DNA of 5,442 nt from Balneolaceae bacterium. Lineage in GTDB: Bacteria; Bacteroidota; Rhodothermia; Balneolales; Balneolaceae. This document shows positions 1 through 5,442 of the stretch, piece after piece (position 1 is the first letter of the stretch; the number at the start of each line of letters is the position of its first letter). Location of the stretch: NCBI GenBank assembly GCA_007127395.1, contig SKZL01000013.1:1-5442 (forward strand), read 5' to 3'. Under the pieces are notes generated by a model. That model did no database searches. It had not been told where the DNA came from and saw only the letters and a program-made list of their open reading frames with translations. Made by a program: the position numbers and the translations under genes.

Positions 1-561
1 AATTTCCTCGTTCAAAAGTCTCAATTCATGCTCCGGAGAAGCTGCTCTGGGAAAAATCGCCAGCAAAAGCAGATGAGTGTCCGGAAGTTGAACGTTGATC
101 CGGTTGACAATCTGCCGGATCCCTTCGGCCGTACACTCAGCGGGATCCTGACGGTGGCCGGTGTTGTTGGTGCCGATCATCAGCACGGCAACCTTGGGGT
201 TAATACCATCAATTTCACCGTGTTCAAACCGCCAGAGAACGTTTTCTGTCCGGTCACCGCTATAGCCGATGTTGTAGGTTGGATACGATCCGAATGTATC
301 GCTCCAAACCTCTTTTCCGCTGTTCTCCCATCCGTGAGTGATGGAGTCTCCGATTAAAAGAATCTCTGCTTTTTCACGGCCCTCTTCATTTATCTTTTCA
401 TGGTGGCGGGGCATCCACCATTCGATGGCCCACGGCTCCTCCAAAGGAGCGGGGGTGAGTGCAAGGGAGTTTGCCGGGCACTGGGCGAAAGTGGTTTCAG
501 TTAAGAAAAATGATGAGAAAAAGAGGGCAAATAGTCCTAAAGTGAGAGATCTGTTTTTCAT
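1..561 (-). CDS. Secreted SGNH/GDSL hydrolase (PAF acetylhydrolase Ib-like), 3' end outside window
   Basis: The first 187 codons are open and the C-terminus lies beyond the left edge. Residues 1-26 form a Sec signal peptide (KNR, then a Leu/Phe-rich core) with likely cleavage after TFA, so the product is probably periplasmic or outside the cell. The mature part shows the SGNH blocks: GDSIT at 71-75 with nucleophile Ser73, the block II glycine in YSGDRTENVLW (Gly102), and block III GTNN at 130-133. The WWMPRH segment (48-53) before block I, and the spacing, match the bacterial relatives of PAF-acetylhydrolase Ib alpha. These are esterases that remove acetyl or other short acyl groups. The catalytic Asp-x-x-His block would lie off the window, so activity cannot be confirmed. 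The ATG at 561 is the only start that includes the signal peptide, and no clear Shine-Dalgarno precedes it. It lies 12 bases after a toxin-gene remnant, so its promoter is either inside that remnant or upstream with the TIM-barrel gene. The substrate is unknown; a role in deacylating glycans is inferred from the neighbours. Confidence 0.93.
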   Translation of the reverse strand, partial: MKNRSLTLGLFALFFSSFFLTETTFAQCPANSLALTPAPLEEPWAIEWWMPRHHEKINEEGREKAEILLIGDSITHGWENSGKEVWSDTFGSYPTYNIGYSGDRTENVLWRFEHGEIDGINPKVAVLMIGTNNTGHRQDPAECTAEGIRQIVNRINVQLPDTHLLLLAIFPRAASPEHELRLLNEEI

Positions 562-573
562 TTTATGAAAATA

Positions 574-633
574 TTAGTGTGCGAGTGTGATAAAATGAAC
601 CTCAAACCTTCTTACAGGATCCCTTGTTACCAT
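574..633 (-). pseudogene. MazF/PemK-type toxin, N-terminal stub of 19 codons
   Basis: This short frame reads MVTRDPVRRFEVHFITLAH and then TAA. The first 17 or so residues look like the start of a MazF/PemK-type endoribonuclease, where a basic head leads into the first beta strand (here RRFEVHFITL) and is normally followed by a DPTxGSEIxKTRP-type segment. That continuation is absent; the sequence passes into the leader of the SGNH gene, whose ATG is 12 bases further on. The ATG overlaps the antitoxin-tail stop codon by 7 bases (ATGGTAA), the coupled arrangement of intact mazEF operons, which supports the reading although the peptide is short. A stub of this size cannot be a nuclease. Identity rests on remembered family sequence and on the paired antitoxin remnant, not on a search. 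Confidence 0.62.
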
Positions 634-809
634 GTCCACTCTGTTTCATCCCAATCCGATGGGGTTTCAATATAACCTTGATCCAGCAACTTATCATCTC
701 TCTGTTCTGCCATTTTTTCAAAGGATCTATCCCAGTTTTTCCGGGTTATGTCAGAAGAGCGAAGTATGATTTCGTTATCCCTCTGAACCCTGAGCCAGAA
801 TGCTACACA
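627..809 (-). pseudogene. MazE/AbrB-type antitoxin, C-terminal remnant lacking the DNA-binding half
   Basis: A 60-codon open frame ends at TAA (627-629). An in-frame TGA (810-812) precedes it, and no start codon gives a full-length protein. The peptide reads RDNEIILRSSD, then TRKNWDRSFEKMAEQRDDKLL, and ends in DWDETEWTW. This is the C-terminal plan of AbrB/MazE/SpoVT-fold antitoxins: the last strand of the swapped-hairpin domain (xxNEIILRP-like), the linker PRxxWxxxFxxM, a DDxLL patch, and an acidic tail ending in (D/E)xEWxW that inserts into the MazF toxin. The missing N-terminal 25-30 residues would hold the IGNSxGxRIPK-type DNA-binding loop. The fragment begins exactly at the end of the TIM-barrel gene and overlaps its last codons. 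An internal ATG at 713 could still give a 28-residue peptide covering the toxin-binding tail, but no ribosome site is evident. The frame has no internal stops or shifts, so the loss may be recent. Confidence 0.75.
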
Positions 810-1780
810 TCACACAAATCCATCGCCTGACGCAGGCCATCCATCGGGTCGCGGGTGGCGATGAATTCGTGTCCAACATAGCCCTCGTAACCGATATCCA
901 ATAGTGCCTGCATGATGGCGGGATAGTTTATCTCCTGCTGATCGTCCAGTTCCCTTCGGTTAGGTACACCGGCGGTATGGATGTGGCCGATCAGGTCAGT
1001 GCCGAACTCTTTGATACGTGCAATAATATCACCATTCATAATCTGTACATGGTAGATATCGAAGAGCAGTTTTACATGAGAGGAACCCACTTCACGCATG
1101 ATATCGGCGCAATAGTCGATATCATCGCCCTGATATCCGGGGTGTCCTCTGAAGTCGTCATTTTCAAACCGGGAGTTGAGGTGTTCCATACAGATGGTGA
1201 CATCATGTTTCTCTGCATGAAGTGCCAGCTCCTTCAATCCGGCTACCGTATTGGCGGCTCCCTCATCCGGGGGGATGATTCCTGCGTCCGGGTTGTCCAG
1301 ATCACGGTGTTCAAATCCGGTAAAAGCGATCACATTTTTGACTCCTGCTTCTGCACACTCCTCAATGCGTTTTTTGGTCCTGGTAATCACCTCCTCCTGA
1401 TAACGGGGGTTGTTCAAGCCTTTCTCATAAGGTGGGTCGGGCATGCCGTTTACCGACAATCCACAGACAAGGCCATATTTTTTCATCGTTGGCCACTCAT
1501 CCGGTCCCACCAACTCTATACCCTGAGCGCCCAGTTCGACAGCGGCCTGACAGAGCTCATCCAGAGACCACTGGTTCCCAAATACCATGTAGGGCCACGA
1601 TACAATGATCTGATTGATACGGCCTGAGCCCAATTTTTTCCTTGGTTCAACAGAGCTGCCGAAAAGTTTGCCCGGGATTGCACTGCCGGCCATGACTGCC
1701 GCAGATAGCGCTGCACTACCCTTGATCATATCTCTGCGGGAAATTTTAAGTTCGGAGCGGTTTTCGTCAAGATTTTTCAT
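803..1780 (-). CDS. Tat-exported TIM-barrel sugar isomerase/epimerase (hydroxypyruvate isomerase-like)
   Basis: The 325-residue product starts with a twin-arginine signal (SRRDMIK at 14-20, then an Ala-rich segment to about residue 35), so it is exported folded, probably to the periplasm. The rest is an AP-endonuclease-2/xylose-isomerase-like TIM barrel. Visible family landmarks are GAQGIELVG (84-92), CMEHLNSR (197-204), LLFDIYHVQIMNGD (238-251), GHIHTAGVPNRRE (265-277) and YEGYVGHEF (298-306). These correspond to the metal and catalytic positions of hydroxypyruvate isomerase-type enzymes, giving Glu199, Asp241, a His in 266-268 and Glu305 as the likely metal site. Cytosolic hydroxypyruvate isomerases are about 260 residues; the excess here is the signal and an N-terminal linker. 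True hydroxypyruvate isomerase activity is unlikely outside the cytoplasm. Epimerase, lyase or hydratase action on keto-sugars fits better with the divergent DUF1080 and oxidoreductase genes. The ATG at 1780 is chosen because it is the only start that keeps the RR motif. The C-terminus (MDLCDV) looks natural for the family although it abuts a toxin-antitoxin remnant. Confidence 0.92.
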   Translation of the reverse strand: MKNLDENRSELKISRRDMIKGSAALSAAVMAGSAIPGKLFGSSVEPRKKLGSGRINQIIVSWPYMVFGNQWSLDELCQAAVELGAQGIELVGPDEWPTMKKYGLVCGLSVNGMPDPPYEKGLNNPRYQEEVITRTKKRIEECAEAGVKNVIAFTGFEHRDLDNPDAGIIPPDEGAANTVAGLKELALHAEKHDVTICMEHLNSRFENDDFRGHPGYQGDDIDYCADIMREVGSSHVKLLFDIYHVQIMNGDIIARIKEFGTDLIGHIHTAGVPNRRELDDQQEINYPAIMQALLDIGYEGYVGHEFIATRDPMDGLRQAMDLCDV

Positions 1781-1800
1781 GATAGATCTGGTTACTGGAT

Positions 1801-1836
1801 TGTAAATGAATTAGAGTTTACACTGTTTAATGTAAC
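1801..1836. promoter_or_regulatory. Candidate operator: three TGTAAM half-sites
   Basis: TGTAAA (1801-1806) and TTTACA (1817-1822) are perfect 6-base inverted arms separated by 10 bases. A third copy, TGTAAC (1831-1836), pairs imperfectly with GTTTACA (1816-1822) across 8 bases. Such half-sites could bind a dimeric regulator of the divergent genes; LacI-type operators often carry TGTAAA-like arms but with much closer spacing. AT-rich DNA makes short inverted repeats common by chance, so this is a weak call. Confidence 0.25.
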
Positions 1837-1852
1837 TTATAGTGGCAAATAA

Positions 1853-1882
1853 TTGAGAAAAAGTAGTTCTTAAAACTATAAT
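1853..1882 (+). promoter_or_regulatory. Candidate promoter for the ThuA-DUF1080/oxidoreductase unit
   Basis: TTGAGA (1853-1858) and TATAAT (1877-1882) are separated by 18 bases, a good match to a sigma-70 type -35/-10 pair. It would leave a leader of about 30 bases before the ATG at 1922. Many Bacteroidota use a different consensus (TTG at -33 and TAnnTTTG at -7); the TTG fits but the downstream box does not match it well, so the call is tentative. Confidence 0.35.
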
Positions 1883-1921
1883 ATGTAAAGAACAGAGTTA
1901 ATAAAACCAGAAAAAAACAGA

Positions 1922-3307
1922 ATGATGAAAAAAGGGTCAAAGAGATTTTCAATAATGCTAACTGCCATCATAAGCTGCTTTCTGCTACTGAGCAGTGCTT
2001 ATGCAATTGACAATAATCATGCAGACGCAGATAGTGAGCCACTAAAAATATTGATGATTACCGGCGGAGGCTGGCACGATTATGATGCACAGCCGGGAAT
2101 TCTTGAAAAGGGATTGAGTGAGAGGATCCGCAATATTGAATTCACGATCGACTATGAAATCGGAAGTGATGCTTCGGCAAAAATTACCCGTCATCAAAAT
2201 GATAACTGGGCACGAGAATATGATCTGGTACTTTACAACAATTGCCAGAGTGGTGTGGATGACGTAGACTACATTGAGGGATTGGTGAATGCCCATGTTG
2301 AGCATCAGGTTCCGGCTGTGATGCTGCATTGTGCAATGCACTCCTATCGCGGAGATACATCGATGTGGTTTGAATTTGTGGGTGGCAGATCTCATCGCCA
2401 CGAAAGCCATCAAGCATTTACAGTGGAAGCGGTCAGAACCGATCATCCCATCATGGCGAATTTTCCGAGAACATGGCGAACTCCTCACGGTGAGCTCTAT
2501 GAAATCGTGGAGCTCTACCATGGTGTAACTCCGGTGGCAAGAGCCTACGGTATTGATACGAATATGTACCATGATGTTGCCTGGACTCAAGAATATCAGG
2601 GGGTAAGGGTTTTCAGCAGTACATTGGGCCATCACAATGTAACGATGGGTCATGATGTAAATCTGAATCTCGTAGCGTCCGGACTCCTTTGGGCAGCCGG
2701 AAAGCTGAATGAAGACGGTACACCGAAAGAAGGATATGAGAGTGAACGTGGCCTTGGGTGGGTCTCACTATGGGATGGTGAAAGCCTGGATGGCTGGAGA
2801 GCCAGTGAAAATTTTGAGTCATTTCAGGTAGAAGATGAGAAAATAGTAGTAGATGGGCCGCGTAGCCATCTCTTTTATGAGGGAGCCGTAGCAGGAGGTG
2901 ATTTTGTAAACTTTGAGTTTAAGGCAGATGTCTACACCTACCCGCAGGCCAATTCCGGGATCTTTTTTCATACACGATATCAGCATATTGGCTGGCCACA
3001 GTACGGTTATGAGGCTCAGGTGAATGCAACACATGGTGATCGCAGAAAAACCGGAAGCTTGTATGCGGTGAATGATGTGCTGGATGATGCACCACATAAT
3101 GACAATGAGTGGTTTCACTACTATATCAAAGTAGATGGCAGGGATATACTTTTTAAAGTGGACGGTGAGGTTGTGATGACATTTGCAGAGCCAAAAACAC
3201 GGGAAGGAACAATCAGCCTGGATCGCGGAACGATCTCGCTTCAGGCTCACGATCCAAACAGCAGGATCTATTTTAAGAATCTTTATATCAGAACCTGGCC
3301 GGATTGA
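1922..3307 (+). CDS. Secreted ThuA-like plus DUF1080 (3-keto-disaccharide hydrolase) fusion protein
   Basis: The 461-residue protein begins with a Sec signal peptide (basic MMKKGSKR, hydrophobic core, likely cut after AYA at residue 28). Residues about 41-258 form a ThuA-like, glutamine-amidotransferase-like domain. Its marks are LMITGGGWHDY (44-54), LHCAMHSYR (135-143), GGRSHRHE (154-161), DHPIM (174-178) and the closing VFSSTLGHHN (230-239). Residues about 279-457 are a DUF1080/3-keto-disaccharide hydrolase domain with a LamG-like jelly-roll fold. It shows WVSLWDGESLDGW (280-292), NSGIFFHTR (344-352), GYEAQVN (362-368), TGSLY (377-381) and the ending GTISLQAHD...YFKNLYIR. DUF1080 proteins are known to cleave 3-keto-glycosides; ThuA homologues lie in trehalose and other sugar-use loci with unclear chemistry. 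ATGs at 1922 and 1925 are equally plausible starts and no strong Shine-Dalgarno is present. The oxidoreductase gene follows after 42 bases with no terminator, so the two are probably co-transcribed. Confidence 0.93.
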   Translation: MMKKGSKRFSIMLTAIISCFLLLSSAYAIDNNHADADSEPLKILMITGGGWHDYDAQPGILEKGLSERIRNIEFTIDYEIGSDASAKITRHQNDNWAREYDLVLYNNCQSGVDDVDYIEGLVNAHVEHQVPAVMLHCAMHSYRGDTSMWFEFVGGRSHRHESHQAFTVEAVRTDHPIMANFPRTWRTPHGELYEIVELYHGVTPVARAYGIDTNMYHDVAWTQEYQGVRVFSSTLGHHNVTMGHDVNLNLVASGLLWAAGKLNEDGTPKEGYESERGLGWVSLWDGESLDGWRASENFESFQVEDEKIVVDGPRSHLFYEGAVAGGDFVNFEFKADVYTYPQANSGIFFHTRYQHIGWPQYGYEAQVNATHGDRRKTGSLYAVNDVLDDAPHNDNEWFHYYIKVDGRDILFKVDGEVVMTFAEPKTREGTISLDRGTISLQAHDPNSRIYFKNLYIRTWPD

Positions 3308-3349
3308 GGAGAAGCTCGGGGGACAAAATTCAGAACATCTAACTAAGAA

Positions 3350-4684
3350 ATGACCATGAAAATCAATCGAAGGGATTTTATCCGTAAATCATCATTAACT
3401 GCTGCCGGCGCGGGACTCTTTACGATTTTGCCGTCGTCAGTTTGGGGTGCGAAGGTAGCACCCAGTGACCGTATCAATGTAGGTTTAATTGGATGCCGGA
3501 ATCATGGATTTTCCATTTTGAGACATCATCTTGCAAATGAAGGAGTCCACTGTGTGGCGCTTTGTGATGTGGATGAGAATGTTCTGAACAGCCGGGCAGA
3601 GTCGGTTAAAGAGATCAATGGGGATGAGCCCAGGCTCTACAAAGATTATCGAAGAATGCTGGAGCTGGATGAGATGGATGCAGTCATTATCGGGACACCG
3701 GATCACTGGCATTGTCTCAATTTTGTCCATGCCTGTGAAGCCGGAAAAGATATTTATGTTGAGAAACCCCTTGCCAATACGATTGCGGAGTGTGCCATCA
3801 TGGTGAAAGCTGCAAATCGGTATGACAGTGTGGTACAGGTTGGCCAGCAGCAGCGTAGCAATACGGCATTTCTGGAGACAGTTGGTATTGTAAAGTCGGG
3901 GGGTATCGGTAAGCTGAGAAAAATTGAGATATGGGCGAATTTCAATTATGGTATCGGTGCGAATTTTGCTGAAGACCGTGATGTACCCGAAGGCATCGAT
4001 TACGATTTATGGTTAGGTCCGGCACCGGAAAGGCCGTTTAACAACGCAAGATTTCATGGATCCTGGAGGCATTTCTGGGATTACGGAGGCGGGCTCTTTT
4101 CAGATTGGGGTGTGCATCTGCTCGATATGGCTCTTTGGCCGGATAATCTGCTGGGTGGGCCTGAAAAGGTGATGAGTTATGCATCCAATACATCTGAGCA
4201 ATCCAGGATGCGAGATACCTTTGACACGATGAGTGTGCTCTATCCGAAAAAAGATTATGTGATTCAATATAACATGACAGCAGGAATACAGGTGGGTCCG
4301 TGGGACAGGCTATACGGTGTTGCATTTGTAGGTGACGATGGAACCATCGTTACGAACCGGGATGGATATATGCTTCAACCGGAATATGACCAAAGCAACA
4401 ACCGTTATCGGGCTGAAAGCCGGAATGTAAGTACAGCCGGGGAGGCTCATGATGCACATGTAAAAGATTTTCTGGATTGCATAAAAACGCGTAATACTCC
4501 AAGTTGTACGCCCGAGATGGGTTATGCAGCGGCACTTCATGCCCATATACCTAACATTGCAGCCCGGGTCGGAGAGACCTATCTGGAATGGGATGAGGAG
4601 AATATGCGGTTCAAGAACAGTGAAGCGGCAAACCGTTTGGTCACGCCTGAATACAGAAGGCCATGGAGATTGCCGGAGGTATAA
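3350..4684 (+). CDS. Tat-exported Gfo/Idh/MocA-family oxidoreductase
   Basis: The 444-residue product starts with a twin-arginine signal (INRRDFIRKSS at 5-15, hydrophobic stretch to about 28, then SSVWGA), so it is exported folded with its nucleotide cofactor already bound. Residues about 42-165 form the NAD(P)-binding Rossmann domain: the glycine motif is VGLIGCRNHG (44-53), the beta-2 acidic residue is in LCDVDE (71-76), and EKPLA (138-142) is the family's signature Lys region. The C-terminal dehydrogenase domain carries LWLGPAPERPFN (220-231), WRHFWDYGGG (239-248) and SDWGVHLLDMALW (251-263), whose Asp and His lie in the usual substrate pocket. These features match the large Bacteroidota/Planctomycetota group of exported Gfo/Idh/MocA proteins, some of which oxidise sugars or glycosides at C3. 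That activity would make the substrate for the upstream DUF1080 domain. The second ATG at 3356 would also keep the RR motif; no Shine-Dalgarno decides between them. The specific substrate and cofactor (NAD or NADP) are not readable. Confidence 0.94.
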   Translation: MTMKINRRDFIRKSSLTAAGAGLFTILPSSVWGAKVAPSDRINVGLIGCRNHGFSILRHHLANEGVHCVALCDVDENVLNSRAESVKEINGDEPRLYKDYRRMLELDEMDAVIIGTPDHWHCLNFVHACEAGKDIYVEKPLANTIAECAIMVKAANRYDSVVQVGQQQRSNTAFLETVGIVKSGGIGKLRKIEIWANFNYGIGANFAEDRDVPEGIDYDLWLGPAPERPFNNARFHGSWRHFWDYGGGLFSDWGVHLLDMALWPDNLLGGPEKVMSYASNTSEQSRMRDTFDTMSVLYPKKDYVIQYNMTAGIQVGPWDRLYGVAFVGDDGTIVTNRDGYMLQPEYDQSNNRYRAESRNVSTAGEAHDAHVKDFLDCIKTRNTPSCTPEMGYAAALHAHIPNIAARVGETYLEWDEENMRFKNSEAANRLVTPEYRRPWRLPEV

Positions 4685-4761
4685 TTCAAGCCTATTGGAA
4701 CAAAATATGATTCTGTGGTTATAAGTAGTGAAAGCAGGTCGAATGCACAAAAAAGGCCGCA

Positions 4762-5442
4762 ATGAGAAGAACCAAAACTAAAAAATCACAGAGTTATGTT
4801 AATAAAAAAATCCATGGGATATCCCTTATCTCAGCCATTGTTATTTTAGCGGCATTTACAGCTTGCGATACGACCGAACCCCATATCAATCATGATGGGC
4901 AAGGTACCATTCAAATGAAGGCCAGTTCCGTTGGTAACAGTGCTAAAATCCAATCCTCTTTGACTCAAAATGGGGCGATCCTTGTAAATGATGGAACCAA
5001 TGAGATCGAAATACGGGAAGTTAAATTCTTCATTGAAGAGTTTGAACTGGAAGGAACCGGTGGAACGGCTGATTTTGAGCTGGAAGACTTGGACGATTTT
5101 ATCGTTAACCTTCCATTAGATGGAACACCCTTGACAATCATTCAGGCGGAGATTCCGTCAGGTTTTTATGATGAATTTGAGATGGAAATTGAAAAACCGG
5201 ATTCTGATATTAATGTCACTGATTTTGATTTTCGGGATGAAACGGGCAGTTATTCTGTAGTCGTGAAAGGAGTGTTTAATGGTGAAGACTTTACGTTCCG
5301 TTCATCAGAAGATTTTGAAATTGATGTGGATTTGAATCCGCCATTGGAGATTTCAGAAACTGCTCAATACACATTGGTAATCGAGATATTTGTTCCGATA
5401 TGGTTCATGGGAGCTGACGGAATGATTATGCATCCAAAAGAG
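4762..5442 (+). CDS. Acidic lipoprotein of unknown function, 3' end outside window
   Basis: 227 codons are open up to the right edge. Residues 1-17 are a long basic head (RRTKTKK, NKK), 18-34 a hydrophobic segment, and Cys35 sits in an FTAC lipobox, so the protein is probably lipidated and anchored to a membrane. The mature part is acidic and looks like beta strands (EIEIREVKFFIEEFELEG at 71-88, then FIVNLPLDG, AEIPSGFYDEFEMEIE). This pattern resembles DUF4382-like Bacteroidota lipoproteins, in which a strand pair is followed by a 'VDL...IPAGTYxxIxxxI' segment and a late 'WFxxxDGxxxxP' motif (here WFMGADGMIMHP, 214-225). If so, only a short tail is missing. The ATG at 4762 follows AAAAAAGG and is the only start that includes the signal. 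The 77-base gap after the oxidoreductase shows no terminator or convincing promoter, so whether it shares that transcript is open. No enzymatic motif is seen, and no link to the sugar genes can be shown. Confidence 0.82.
   Translation, partial: MRRTKTKKSQSYVNKKIHGISLISAIVILAAFTACDTTEPHINHDGQGTIQMKASSVGNSAKIQSSLTQNGAILVNDGTNEIEIREVKFFIEEFELEGTGGTADFELEDLDDFIVNLPLDGTPLTIIQAEIPSGFYDEFEMEIEKPDSDINVTDFDFRDETGSYSVVVKGVFNGEDFTFRSSEDFEIDVDLNPPLEISETAQYTLVIEIFVPIWFMGADGMIMHPKE

Larger units (their letters stand above)
1781..1921. promoter_or_regulatory. Divergent intergenic promoter region
   Basis: These 141 bases separate two genes transcribed away from each other, so they must contain, or lie next to, the promoters of both the TIM-barrel gene (minus) and the ThuA-DUF1080/oxidoreductase unit (plus). 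The stretch is markedly AT-rich compared with the flanking genes and has no coding potential that I can see. No stem-loop terminator is visible. A shared regulator acting here could control both directions together. Confidence 0.6.

Noticed and set aside
338..568. A 76-codon plus-strand open frame
   Set aside because: It is antisense to the signal peptide and block I of the SGNH hydrolase and has no signal or motif of its own.
624..830. A 68-codon plus-strand open frame over the gap between the hydrolase and the TIM-barrel gene
   Set aside because: The opposite strand gives a far better explanation as antitoxin and toxin remnants; the plus-strand peptide resembles nothing.
977..1627. A 216-codon plus-strand open frame
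   Set aside because: It lies wholly opposite the TIM-barrel gene, whose family motifs are clear along this stretch. The plus-strand translation shows no domain, signal or family pattern.
2042..2653. A 203-codon minus-strand open frame
   Set aside because: It is antisense to the ThuA domain, which is recognisable throughout. The Cys/His/Ile-rich translation has no coherent motif.
3308..3349. A possible terminator or regulatory site between the ThuA-DUF1080 and oxidoreductase genes
   Set aside because: No GC-rich inverted repeat with a T run is present; the gap looks like a plain intra-operon spacer.
3350..4684. Glycine motif GLIGCRNHG in the oxidoreductase, which departs from the textbook GxGxxG
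   Set aside because: Exported Gfo/Idh/MocA proteins of this group often read IGCRNxG here, so I do not take it as a sign of lost cofactor binding.
4695..4725. TTGGAA and TATAAG, 19 bases apart, as a promoter for the lipoprotein gene
   Set aside because: The spacing is long and both boxes are weak, so it is not distinguishable from chance in this AT-rich gap.
4310..4762. A 150-codon minus-strand open frame ending near the lipoprotein start
   Set aside because: It is antisense to the oxidoreductase C-terminal domain and has no family resemblance.
1..5442. tRNA, rRNA, CRISPR array, insertion sequence or riboswitch
   Set aside because: No cloverleaf, spaced repeat array, transposase motif or terminal inverted repeat was found on either strand.

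Overview
The window is a stretch of bacterial chromosome that looks like Bacteroidota in the broad sense, possibly a Balneolota/Rhodothermota-type marine or soil lineage. The assignment is an inference. It rests on AT-rich leaders with little or no Shine-Dalgarno sequence, several Tat-exported sugar enzymes, a ThuA-DUF1080 protein, and a lipoprotein type I associate with those groups. No ribosomal or marker gene is present to confirm it.

Layout. Bases 1-561 (minus) hold the first 187 codons of a secreted SGNH/GDSL hydrolase that runs off the left edge. Bases 574-809 (minus) have no intact gene but contain the remains of a MazEF-type toxin-antitoxin pair: an antitoxin tail (627-809) and a 19-codon toxin head (574-633), overlapping by 7 bases as in a live operon. 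Bases 803-1780 (minus) encode a Tat-exported TIM-barrel protein of the hydroxypyruvate isomerase/sugar epimerase type. Bases 1781-1921 are an AT-rich divergent promoter region. Bases 1922-3307 (plus) encode a Sec-exported ThuA plus DUF1080 (3-keto-disaccharide hydrolase) fusion. After 42 bases, 3350-4684 (plus) encode a Tat-exported Gfo/Idh/MocA oxidoreductase. Bases 4762-5442 (plus) encode most of an acidic lipoprotein that runs off the right edge.

How the genes fit together. The oxidoreductase, DUF1080 and TIM-barrel families recur together in bacterial gene sets that break glycosides through 3-keto intermediates: oxidation at C3, cleavage of the now labile glycosidic bond, then isomerisation, hydration or reduction. 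All three proteins here carry export signals, so the chemistry is probably periplasmic. The SGNH hydrolase could remove acyl groups from the same glycans, but this is only suggested by proximity. The substrate cannot be read from the sequence. No SusC/SusD pair, transporter or regulator lies in the window.

The least expected feature is the decayed toxin-antitoxin module. The antitoxin has lost its N-terminal DNA-binding half and the toxin nearly everything after its first beta strand. No stop codon interrupts the antitoxin tail, and the remnant is squeezed exactly between the two flanking genes.
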